Assembly: GCA_963383645.1 (NCBI GenBank)
Contig: OY726571.1
Span: 23,219,785-23,283,784 of the forward strand
Origin: Muscardinus avellanarius
Lineage: Eukaryota; Chordata; Mammalia; Rodentia; Gliridae
Direction: 5' to 3'
DNA length: 64,000 bases
Every line of letters begins with the position of its first letter. Positions within the stretch are counted from its first letter, which is position 1. Below, in pieces: positions 21,863 through 33,800 of the stretch. The notes beneath the pieces are model-generated. The model ran no database searches. It saw only the letters and a program-made list of their open reading frames with translations, and was not told where the DNA came from. The position numbers and the translations under genes are program-made.

Positions 21863-24800
21863 GGGATCAGAGTCTGCCACGGGGTTAGGCCGATGCTGGG
21901 GCCAATGGCCAGCATCGAAGCCTTCCATGAGGGAAGGCCAGTGCTGGAGAATCCAAGACCAGGATCGGAGCCTGCCGAGGAGTTAGGCCAGTACTGGGGC
22001 CAGTGAGGCTGGGATCGGAGCCTTCTGTGAGTCAAGGCCGGTGCTGGAGTCTAAGAGGCCAGGATTGAAGCCTACCGAGGGGTTAAGCCTGTGCTGGGGC
22101 CAATGGCCATCATCTGAGCCTGCTGTGGTGCGAGGCTTTTGCTGGGGCCTCCGAGTCTGAGATTGGAGACTGCCGAGGAGTTAGGCCAGTGCTGGGGCCT
22201 CCGAGGCCGGGATTGGAACGTGCCGAGGGGTTAGGCCGGTGCCAAGGCCAGCGTGGCCGGGAACGGAGCCTGCCGTGAGGCAAGGCCCATGTTGGGGCCT
22301 CCGAGGCCAGGATCGGTGCCTGTCGAGGGGTTAGGCCAGTGACGGGGCCAATGCCCGGCATCTGAGCCTGCCATGAGGCAAGGCATGTGCTGGGGCCTCC
22401 GATGCCGGGATCGGAGCCTGCCGAGAAGTTAGGCTGATGCTGGGGCCAGCAGCTAACATCGGAGCCTGCAATAGGCAAGGACGGTGCTGGGGCCTCCAAT
22501 ACCGGGATCAGAGCCTGCTGAGGAGTTAGGCTGGTGCCGGGGCCAGCGGCTGGCATTGGAGCCTTTCGTGATGCAAGGCCACTACTGAGGCCCCCTAGGT
22601 CAGGATCAGAGCCTGCCGAGGGGTTAGGCTGGTGCTGGGGCCAGTGAGGCTAGAATTGGAGCCTGCTATGAGGAAAGGCTAGTCCTTGGGCTATCGAGAT
22701 CGGGATCAGAGCTGGTTGTGAGTCAAGGCTGGTACTGGGGGTTCCAAGCATGTGATCTGAGCCTGCAGAGCAGTAAGGCCAGTGCTCAGGCCAACAACCG
22801 GCATCGGAGCCAGCCATGAGGCAAGGACACTACTGAAGACCCCGAGGCCGGAATCGGAGCCTGCCGAGAGGTTAGGCCACTGTTGGGGCCAGCGAGATCA
22901 GGATCAGTGCCTGCCAAGGGGTTAGGCCTGTGCCAAGGCCAGCGTGGCCAGGAACAGAGGCTGCTGTGACGCAAGGCCGGTGCTGGATCCTTCGATGCCG
23001 AGATTGGAGCCTGCCAAGAATTTAGGCTGATGCTGGGGCCAGCAGCCAGCATCAGAGCCTGCCGTAGGCAAGGACTGTGGTGGGGACTCTGAGGCCGAGA
23101 TCAGAGCCTGCCTAGGGGTTAGGCTGGTGCCGGGGCCAGCGAAGATGGGAACGGAGCCTGTCATGAGGCAAGGCTGGTGCTGGCACCTCCACGGACGGGA
23201 TCGGTGCCTGTTGAGGGGTTAGGCCAGTGACGGGGCCAATGCCCGGCATCTGAGCCTGCCATGAGGCAAGGCCGGTACTGGGGCCTCCGAGGCCAGGATC
23301 AGAGCCTGCCGAGGAGTTAGGCTGATGCTGGAGCCAGCAGCCAGCATCAGAGCCTGCCATCGGCAAGGATGGTGCTGGGGACTTCAAGGCCGGGATCAGA
23401 GCCTGCCGAGGAGTTAGGCCAGTGCCGGGACCAACGGCTGGCATCGGAACCTTCTGTGAGGCAAGGCCGCTACTGAGGCCCCCTAGGCCAGGATCAGAGC
23501 CTGCCAAGGGGTTAGGTCGGTGCTGAGGCCAGCAAGTCTGGGATTGGAGCCTGCCATGAGGCAAGGTTGGTACTGGGGCTTCCAAGCCCGGGATCGGAGC
23601 CTGCAGAGCGGTAAAGCCGGTGCTGGTGCTAACGTCCGGCATCGGAGCCAGCCATGAGGCAAGGGCACTACTGAGGCCTCCGAGGTCGGGATCAACGCCT
23701 GCCGAGGGGTTAGGCTGGTTCCAGGAACAGCAAGGCCAGGATCGGAGACTGCTTTGAGGCAAGGCCGTTGCTGGGGCCTCCGAGGCCAATATTGGAGCCT
23801 GCCGAGGGGTAAGGCCAGTACCGGGGCCAGTGGCCAGCATCGGAGCCATCTGTGAGGCAAGGCAAGTACTGAGGCCCCCGAGACCAGGATCGTAGGCTGC
23901 TGAGGAGTTAGGATGGTGCCGGGGCCAGCGAGGCCGAGATCAGAGCCTGCTGAGGGTTTTGACTGGTGCCAGGGCCAGCGAGGCCTGGATCAGAGCCTGC
24001 TGAGGTGCTAGCCAGTGCTGGGGCCAGCAAGGCTGGAATCGGAGCCTCCTGTGAGGCAAGGCCAGTCCTTGGGCTATTGAGGTCGGGATCGGAGCCTGTC
24101 AAGAGCCAAGGCCAGTATTGGGGATTCTGAGGCCGGGATCGGACACTGCAGAGCAGTAAGGCTGGTGCTGGGGCCAATGGCAGTCATCGGAACCAGCCAT
24201 GAGGCAAGGCCACTACTGAGACTTCTGAGGCCGGTATCGAAGCCTGCTGAGGGGTTAGGCTGGTGCTGGGGCCAGCGAGGCTGGGATAGGAGCCTGCTGT
24301 AAGACAAGGCCAGTGCTGGGGCCTCCAAGGCAGGGATCGGAAACTGCCAAGGGGGTAGGCCGGTGCCAGGGCCAGTGGCCAGCATTAGTGCCTGCCATGA
24401 GACAAGGCTGGTCCTGGGGCCTCCGAGGCCAATATTAGAGCCTGCCAAGAGGTTAGGCTGCTTCTGGGGCCAATGAGGATGGAATTGGAGCCTACCTTAA
24501 GGCAAGGCCAGTTCTGGGGCCTCAGAGGCCAGGATCGGAGCCTGCCGAGGGTTTAGGCCAGTGCTGTGGCCAGCAAAGCCGGGATTAGAGCCTGTTGTGA
24601 GGCAAGGTCTGTGCTGGAGCATCAGAGGCAGGAATCGGAATCTGCCAAAGGGGTAGGCCATTGCTGGGGCTAGCGGCCAGCATCAGAGCCTGCTGTGAGG
24701 CAAGGCCAGTGCTGGAGCTTCCGGGGCCGGGATCGGAGCCTTTCTATGGTTAGGTCAATGCTAGAACAAGCGAGGCTGCTATCAGAGCCTGCCATGAGAC

Positions 24801-27800
24801 AAGGCCAGTGCTGGGGACTCCGAGGCTGATATTGGAGCCTGCCAAGGTGTTAGGCCACTGCCAGGGCCAGTAGCCAGAATCGGAGCCTACCTTTAGGCAA
24901 GGCCGGTTCTGGGGCCTCTGAGGCCAGGATCAGAGCCTGCCAAGGGTCTAGGCCAGTACAGAGGCCAACAGCCATCATCGGAGCCTTCTGTGAATCAAGT
25001 CCACTACTGAGGACTCCAAGGCTGGGATCAACGCCTGCCAAGGGGTTAGGCCGTTGCCAGGGCCAACGAGGCCAGGATAGGAGACTGCTTTGAGGCAAGG
25101 CCGGTGCTGGGGGCTCCGAGGCCAATATTGGAGCCTGCCAAGGGGTTAGGCCAGTGCTGGGGCCAGTGGCCAGCGGCCAACATCAGAGCCTTCCATGAGG
25201 CAAGACCACTACTGAGGCCCCAAGGCCAGGATCGTAAACTGCTGAGGGGTTAAGTCGGTGCCGGGGCCAGTGGGGCCATGATAAGAGGCTGCCGAGGGCT
25301 TAGGCCGGTGCCGAGGCCAGCGTGGCCGGGAACGGAGCCTGCCATGAGGCAAGGCCAGTGCTGGGGCCTCTGAGGCTGATTTCGAAGCCTTTCGACAGGT
25401 AAGACTGGTGACATGGCAATGCCCGGCATCTGAGCATGCCGTGAGTCAAGGCCGGTGCTGGGGTCTCAGATGCAAGTATTGGAGCCTGCCAAGGGTTTAA
25501 GCCAGTGCCGGGGAAAGCAAGGCCTTGTTTGGAGCCTGCCATGAGACAAGGCCAGTGCTGGGGCCTCCTAGGTTGAGATTGGAACCTGCCGAGGGGTTAG
25601 GCCAGTGCCGGGGTCAATGGCCAGCATCTGAGCCTGCCGTGAGTCAAGGCCGGTGCGGCGGCCTCTGAGGCTGGGATCGGAGCCTGCTGAGGGTTTAGGC
25701 CAGTGCCAGGGCCAGTGAGGCCAGGATCGGAGACTGCTTCGAGGTAAGGCCGGTGCTGGGGCTTCCGAGGCCAATTTTGGAGCCTGCCAAAGGGTCAGGC
25801 CAGTGCTGGGGACAGTGGCCAGCATAGGAGCCTTCCATGAGGCAAGGCCACTACTGAGGCCCCTGAGGCCGTGATCGTAGCCTGCTGAGAGGTAAGGTTG
25901 ATGACGGGACCAGCGAGGCCAGGATCGTAGCCTGCGGAGAGGTTATGCCAATACCGGGGCCAGTGTGGCCGGGATGGGAGCCTGCCATGAGGCAAGGCTG
26001 GTGCAGGGGCTTCCGAGGCCAGGATCACAGCCTGCCAAGGGGTTAGACCGATGCTGGGGCCAACAGCTGGCATCAGAGCCTGCCGTGAGGCAAGGCCAGT
26101 CATTGAGCCACTGAGGTTGGGATCCAAGCCTGTCATGAGGCAAGGCCTAGTACTTGGGCTTCCGAGGCTGGGATCGCAGGCTGCAGAGCAGTAAGGCGGT
26201 GCTGGGGCCAACAGCCAGCATTGGAGCCTTCCATGACGCAAGGCCACTACTGAGGCTCTCAGGCCGATATCAGAGCCTGCCGAGGTGTTAGGCCGGTGCT
26301 GACGCCACCGGCCAGCATCGGAGCTTCCCATGAGGCAAGACCAGTGCTGGGGCCTCTGAGGTTGGGATTGTACCCTGCCGAGGGGTTAGGCCAATGACGG
26401 GGCCAGCAAGGCCGGGATCGAAGCCTGTCAAGGGGTTAGGCCAGTGCCAGGGCCAATGCCCAGTGTCTGAGTCTGCCATGAGGCAAGGCCAGTGCTGGGG
26501 CCTCCGATGGTGGGATCGGAGCCTGCTGAGCGGTTAGGCTGATCCTGGAGCTAGCAGCCAGCATTGGAGCCTGCCATGGTACAAGTACAGTGCTGGGGAC
26601 TCTGAGGCCGGGATCAGAGCCTGTCAAAAGATTAGGGTGGTGCCGGGGCCAGCGGCCGGCATCGGATCCTTCTGTGAGGCATTGTCACTACTGAGGCCCC
26701 CAAGGACAGGATCAGAGCCTGCCGAGGAGTTAGGTCGTTGCTGGGGCCAGCGAGTCCAAGATCGGAGCCTGCTGTGAGGCAAGGCCAGTGCTGGGGCCTT
26801 CAAGGCTGGGATCGGAGCCTGCCGAGGTGTTAGGCTGGTGCTGGGGTGAGCGAGACTGGGATCAGAGCCTGCCATGAGGCAAGGCCAGTCATTGGGCCAC
26901 TGAGATTTGGATCTGAGCCTTTTGTGAGGCAAGGCCTTGTACTGAGGCTTCCTAGGCCGGGAACGGAGGCTGCAGAGCAGTAAGGCTGGTGCTGGGGCCA
27001 ACGGCTGGCATCGGAGCCTTCTGTGAGGCAAGGCCACTACTGAGGCCTCTGAGGTCGGTATCGGAACCTGCTGAGGGGTTAGGCCGGTGCTGGTGCCAGC
27101 GGCCAGCATCAGAGCTTCCCACAAGGCAAGGCCGGTGCTGGGGCCTCCAAGACAGGGATCAGAGCCTGCTGAGGCGTTATGCTGATGCCGAGGCCAGCGA
27201 GGCTGGGATCAGAGCCTACAGCGAGGCAAGTCTGTGCTGGGGATTCTGAGGTTGGGATCAGAGCCTGACAAGGGATTAGGCCGGTGTCATGGCCAGGGAG
27301 CTCATGATCGGATCCTGCCATGAGACAAGGCCGGTGCAGGGGCCTCCAAGCTGCAAGGTCAGGATCAGAGTCTGCCGAGAGGTTAGACCAGTGCTGGGGC
27401 CTCAAAGGCAGGGATTGGAGCCTGCCGAGGTGTTAGGCCAGTGCTGGGACCAGCAGCTACCATCGGAGCCTGCCCTGAGGCAAGGCCGGTGCTGGGGCCT
27501 CTGAGGCCAGGACTGGAGTCTGCCGAGGGGTTAGGCCAGTGCTGGGGCCAGAGAGGTCAGGATCAGAGCCTGCCGAGAGGTTAGGCCGGTGCTGGGACCA
27601 GCAGCTACCATCAGAGCCTGCCCTGAGGCAAGGCCGGTGCTGGGGCCTCTGAGGCTGGGACTGGAGTCTGCCGAGGGGTTAGGCCAGTGCTGGGGCCAGT
27701 GAGGCCAGAATTGGAGCCTGCCGTGAGTCAAGGCTGGTGCTGGGGTCTCAGAGGCCAGGATTGGAGCCTGCCAAGGGGTTAGGCCAGTGCTGGGGCCAGT

Positions 27801-30800
27801 GAGGCCAGAATCGGAGCCTGCTGTGAGTCAACGCTGGTGCTGGGGTCTCAGAGGCCAGGATTGGAGCCTGCCAAGGGGTTAGGCCAGTGCTGGGAACAGC
27901 GAGGCCTTGTTTGGAGCCTGCCATCAGGCAAGGCCTGTGCTGGGGCCTTTGAGGCTGGGACTGGAGTCTGCCGAGGGTTTAGGCCGGTGCTGGGGCCAGT
28001 AGGCCGGAATCGGAACCTGCCGTGAGTCAAGGCCGGCGCTGGGGCCTCCGAGGCCAAGATCGGAGCCTGCCGAGGGGTAAGGCCGATGCTGGGGCCAATG
28101 GCCGGCATCGGAGCCAGCCATGAGGCAAGGCCGCTACTGGGGTCTCCAAGGCAGGGATCGAAGCCTACCGAGGAGTTATGCCTTTGCCAGGGCCAAAGGC
28201 TGGCATCTGAGCATGCCGTGACACAAACCTTTGCTGGGGCCTCTGAGGCCAGTATCAGAGTCTGCCAAGGGGTTAGACCAATGGTGGGGCCAGTGGCCAT
28301 CATCGAAGCCTGCCATGAGGCAAGGGCAGTGCTGGAGTCTCTGAGGACGGAATCGGCACCTGCCGAGGGTTTAGGCCGGTGCTGGGGCCAGTGAGACCGG
28401 GATCGGAGCCTGCCATAAGTCAAGGCCATTGCTGGGGTCTTAGAGGCCAAGATCGGAGCCTGTCGTGGGGTTAGGCCGATGTTCGGGCCAGTGGCCAGCA
28501 TTGAAGCCTGCCATGAGGCAAGGCCAGTGCTGGATACTCCGAGGCCAGGATCAGAGCCTGCCAAGAGGTTAGGCCAGTGCCCAGGTTAGCAAGGCCTTGA
28601 TCGGAGCCTGCCATGAGACAAGGCTAGTGCTGGGGCCTCCTAGGCCGGGATTGTAACCTGCCGAAGGGTTAGGCCAGTGCCAGGTCCAGTGGCCTGCATC
28701 TGAGCCTGCCGTGAGTCAAGGCCAGTGGGGCGGCCTCCGGGGCCAGGATCGGAGCCTGCTGAGGGGTTAAGATGGGGCTGGGGACATCAAGGCTGGGATC
28801 GGAGCCTGCCATGAGTCAAGGCCGGTGCTGCAATCTCAGAGGCAAGGATTGGAGCCTACTGAGGGGTTAGGCCGGTGCCGGGACCAGGGAGGCCAGGATA
28901 GGAGACTGCTTTGAGGTAAGGCTGGTGCTGGGGCTTCCGAGGCCAATTTTAGAGCCTGCTGAGGGGTTAGGCCAGTGCCAAGGCCAGTAGCCAGCATTGG
29001 AGCCTTCTGTGAGGCAAGACAACTACTGAGGTGCCTGAGGCCGTGATTGTAGCCTGCTGAGGGGTTAGGACAGTGCCATGTCCAGCGAGGACGGGATCGG
29101 AGCCTCTGAGGAGTTAGGCTGGTACCGGGGCCAGAGAGGCCTTGATCAGATCCTGCCATGAGAAAAGGCCAGTGCTGGGGCCTCCGAGGCCTGGATTGGA
29201 ACCCGCCAAGGGGTTAGACCAGTGCTGGGGCCAATGGCCAGCATCTGAGCCTGCCGTGAGTAAAGGCCGGTGTGGTGGCCTCTGAGGCCGGGATCGGAGC
29301 CTGCAGAGGGGTTAGGCCGGTGCAGGGGCCAATGGCCAACATTGAAGCCTGCCATGAGGCAAGGCCGGTGCTGGAGACTCAGAGGCCGGGATCAGAGTCT
29401 GCTGAGGGGTTAGGCCAGTACTTTGGTCAGTGAGGCCAGGATCGGAGCCTGCCATGAGTCAATGCTGCTGTGGGGGTCTCAGAGGACAGGATCAGAGCCT
29501 GCCGAGAGGTTAGGCTAGTGCTGGGGCCAGCAGCCAGCATCGGAGCCTGCCTTTGGCAAGGATGGTGCTGGGGACTCCAAGGCCGGGATCAGAGCCTGCC
29601 GAGGGGTTAGGCCGGTGCCAGGGCCAGCGGCTGGCATCGGAGCCTTCCGTGAGGCAAGGCCGCTACTTAGGCCCCTAGGTCGGGATTGGAGCCTGCCCGA
29701 GGGTTAGGCCAGTGCTGGCACCAGCAGGCAGCATCGGAGCTTCCCATGAGGCAAGGCTGGTGCTGGGGCCTCCGAGGTTGGGATTGTATCCTGCCGAGGG
29801 GTTAGGCTGATGATGGGGCCAGCAAGGCTGGGATCGGAGCCTACGGTGAGGCAAGTCCGGTGCTGGGGCCTCTGAGCCCGGGATCAGAGCCTGCAGAACA
29901 GTAAGGCCATGCTGGGGCCAGTGAGGCAGGGATCGGAGCCTGGAATGAGGCAAGGCTTGTGCTGGGGCCTCCAAGGCCAGGAACAAAGACTGCTGAGAAG
30001 TTAGGACGGTGCCAAGGCCAGCGGCTGGCATTGGAGACTTCCTTGAGGCAAGGCCACTGCTGAGGCCTCCGAGGCTGGGATCAATGCATGCAGAGGGGTT
30101 AGGCCAATGCTGGGCCTCAGAGGACTGGATCGGAGCCTGCCGAAATGTTAGGCCAGTGCTGGGCCAGCGAGGCTGTGATCGGAGCCTGCCTTGAGGCAAG
30201 GCCAGTCCTTGGGCTATAGAGGTCGGGATCGGAGCCTGTCCGACAGTGATTCTGGTATTGGGGCCTGCCATGAGGCAAGGCCAGTGCAGGGGCCTCCGAG
30301 GCCAATAACAGAGCCTGCCAAGGGGTTAGGCTGCTGCTGGGGCCAGGGAGGCTGGAATCGGAGCCTACCTTGAGGCAAGGATGGTTCTGGGGCCTCCGAG
30401 GCCAGGATTGGAGCCTGCTGAGTGTTTAGGCCAGTGCAAGGGCCAACGGCCAGCATCGGAGCCTTCTGTGAGGCAAGGCCACTATTGAGGCCTCCTAGGC
30501 CGGCATCAATGCCTGCTGAGGGGTTAGTCCGGTGTCGGGGCCAGCATGGCCGGGAACGGAGCCTTCCGTGAGACAAGGCTAGTGCTGGGACCTCCGAGGC
30601 CAGGATTGAAGCCTGTCGAGGGATTAGGCCAATGCTGGGGCCTCTGAGGCATAGATCAGAGCCTGCTGTGAGGCAAGGACGGTGCTGGGGCCTCTGAGGC
30701 AGGGATCAGAACCTGCCAAGGGGGTAGGCCGGTGCCGGGGCCAGCGGCCAGCATCAGAGCCTGCCATGAGGCAAAGCCGGTGCTGGGGCCTCCGGGGCCG

Positions 30801-33800
30801 GGATCAGAGCCTGTCCAGGGGTTAGGCCGATGCCGGAACCAGCGAGGCTGCTATTGGAGCCTGCCATTAGACAAGGCTGGTGCAGGGGCCTCCGAGGCCA
30901 ATATCAGAGCCTGCTGAGGGGTTAGGCCACTGTCGGGGCCAGGGAGGCCGGAATTGGAGCCTACCTTGAGGCAAGGACGGTTCTGGGACCTCCAAGGCCA
31001 GGATCAGAGCCTGCCGAGGGTTTAGGCCAGTGCAAGGGCCAACGGCCGGCATCAGAGCCTTCTGTGAGCCAAGGCCACTATTGAGGCCTCTGAGGCTGGC
31101 ATCAACACATGCCGAGGAGTTAGGCCAGTGCCGGGGCCAGCGTGGCCAGGAACGGAGCATGCCATGAGGCAAGGCCGGTGCTGGGGCCTCCGAGACCAGT
31201 ATTGAAGCCTGCCGAGGGGTTAGGCCAGTGCTGGGGCCAGCGAGGCATGGATCAGAGCCTGCTGTGAGGCAAGGATGGTGCTGGGGCCTCCGAGGCAGGG
31301 ATAGAAACCTGCCAAGGGGGTAGGCCGGTGCCGAGACCAGTGGCCACATCAGCCTGCTGTGAGGCAAGTCTGGTGCTGGGGCCTCAGGGGCTGGGATCAG
31401 AGCCTGTCCAGGGTTTAGCCTGATGCCAGGACCAGCGTGGCTGCTATCGGAGCCTACCATGAGACAAGGATGGTGTAGGGGCCTCCGAGGCCAATATTGG
31501 AGCCTGCCAAGGGGTTAGGTCGCTGCCGGGGCCAGGGAGGCCGTAATTGGAGCCTACCTTGAGGCAAGGACGGTACTGGGGCCTCTGAGGCCAGGATCGG
31601 AGCCTGCCGAGTGTTTAGGCCAGTGTAAGGGCCAACAGCTGGCATCGGAGCCTTCTGTGAGGCAAGGCCACTACTGAGGCCTCTGATGCTGGGATCGGAG
31701 CCTGCCGAGAAGTTAGGCTATTACTGGGGCCAGCAGCCAGCATCAAAGCCTGCCGTAGGCAAGGAGGGTGCTGGGGACTCCAAGGCTGGGATCAGAGCCT
31801 GCCGAGGGGTTAGGTCAGTGACAGGGCCAGTGGCTGGCATCAGAGCCTTCCATGAGGCAAGGCCGCTATTGAGGCCCCCTAGGCTGGGATCAGAGCTTGC
31901 CAAGGGGTTAGGTCAGTGCTGGGGCCAGCGAGTCCAGGATTGGAGCCTATCCTGAGGCAAGGCCAATGTAAGGCCCCCCAAGGTCGGGATCAGAGCCTGC
32001 TATGAGGCAAGTCCGGTACTGGGCCTTCCAAGCCCGGGATCAAAGCCTGCAGAGCAGTAAGGCCGGTGCTGGGGCCAACGGCCGGCATTGGAACCAGCCA
32101 TGAGGCAAGGCCACTACTGAAGCCTCTGAGGCCAGGATCAGAGCCTGCCGTGAGGCAAGGCCATTGTTGGGGCCTTAGCAGCTGGGATCGGAGACTGCCA
32201 TCAGGCAAGGCCAGTGCTGGGTCCTCCGAGGCCTGCCGAGGGGTTAGGCCAGTGCCAAGGCCTGTGTGGCCAGGAACGGAGCCTTCCATTAGGCAAGGCC
32301 GGTGCTGGAGCCTCTGAGGCCAGGACCGAAGCCTGTTGAGGAATTAGGCCTGTGCTGAGGCCAGCGAGGCAGGGATCGGAGCCTGCTGTGAGGCAAGGCC
32401 GGTGCTGGGGCCTCTGAGGCAGGCATCGGAACCTGCCAAGGGGGTATGCCGGTGCCGGAGCCAGCGGCCAGCATCAGATCCTGCCATGAGCCAAGGCAAG
32501 TGCTGGGACCTCCGGGGCCGGGATTGGAGCCTGTCCATACGTTAGGCCGATGCCAGGACCAGCGAGGCTGCTATCAGAGCCTGCCATGAGACAAGGCCGA
32601 TGCAGGGGCCTTCGAGGCCAATATTGGAGCCTGCCGAGGGGTTAGGCCGCTGCTGGGACCAGGATGGCTGGAATTGGAGCCTACCTTGAGGCAAGCACGG
32701 TTCTGGGGCCTCCGAGGCCAGGATCGGAGCCTGCTGAGGGATTAGGCCGGTGCTGGGGCCAGTGAGGCTGGGATCGGAACCTGCCATGAGGCAAGGCCAG
32801 TTATTGGGCCACCGAGGTTGGGATCTGAGCCTGTCATGAGGCAAGGCCTTGTACTGGGGCTTCCGAGGCCAGTATCGGAGGCTGTAGAGCGGTAAGGTGG
32901 TGCTGGGGCCAACAGCCGGCATCAGAGCCTTCTGTGAGGCAAGGCCACTACTGAGGCCTCAGAGGCCAGTATTGGAGCCTGCTGAAGGGTTAGGCCGATG
33001 CTGGCGACAGCGGGCAGCATCAAAGCTTTCCATGAGGCAAGGCTGGTGCTGGGGCCTCCGAGGCTGGGATTGGACCATGCCGAGGAGTTAGGCCGGTGCC
33101 TGGACCAGTGAGGCCGGGAACCAAGCATGCCATGAGGTAAGGACAGTGCTGGGGCCTCTGAGACAGGGATCAGAGCCTGCCGAGGGGTTAGGCCAGTGCC
33201 AGGGCCAATGGCCTGCATCTGAGCCTGCCGTGAGTCAAGGCCGGTGCGGCGGCCTCTGAGGCCAGGATCAGAGCCTGCTGAGGGGTTAGGCCAGTGCTGG
33301 CGCCAGTGGCCAGCATCGGAGCTTCCCATGAGTCGAGGGGTTAGGCCAGTAACGGGGCCAATGCCCGGCATCTGAGCCTGCCATGAGGCAAGGCCAGTGC
33401 TGGGGCCTCTGATGCCGGGATCAGAGCCTGCCGAGAAGTTAGACTGATGCTGGGGCCAGCAGCCAGCATCGGAGCCTGCCATAGGCAAGGACAGTGCTGG
33501 GGACTCCAAGGCTTGGATCAGAGCCTGCCGAGGGGTTAGGCCAGTGCCGGGGCCAGAGGCTGGCATCAGAGTCTTCCATGAGGCAAGGCTGCTACTGAGG
33601 CCCCCTAGGCCGGGATCAGAGCCTGCCAAGGGGTTAGGTCAGTGCTGGGGCCAGCGAGTCTGGGATCGGAGCCTGCCGTGAGGCAAGGCCTGTACTTGGC
33701 CCACCAAGGTTGGGATTGGAGCCTGCTCTGAGGCAAGACCGGTACTGGGGCTTCTGAGCCCAGTATTGGAGCCTGCAGAACAGTAAGGCTGGTGCTGAGG

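Noticed and set aside
23112..23849. 245-codon and other long minus-strand frames read as a repeat protein gene
   Set aside because: They arise because the 50-bp unit has no minus-strand stop. Unit lengths of 48-50 bp shift the frame repeatedly, all three frames are similarly open, and no start context, signal peptide or splice structure is consistent.
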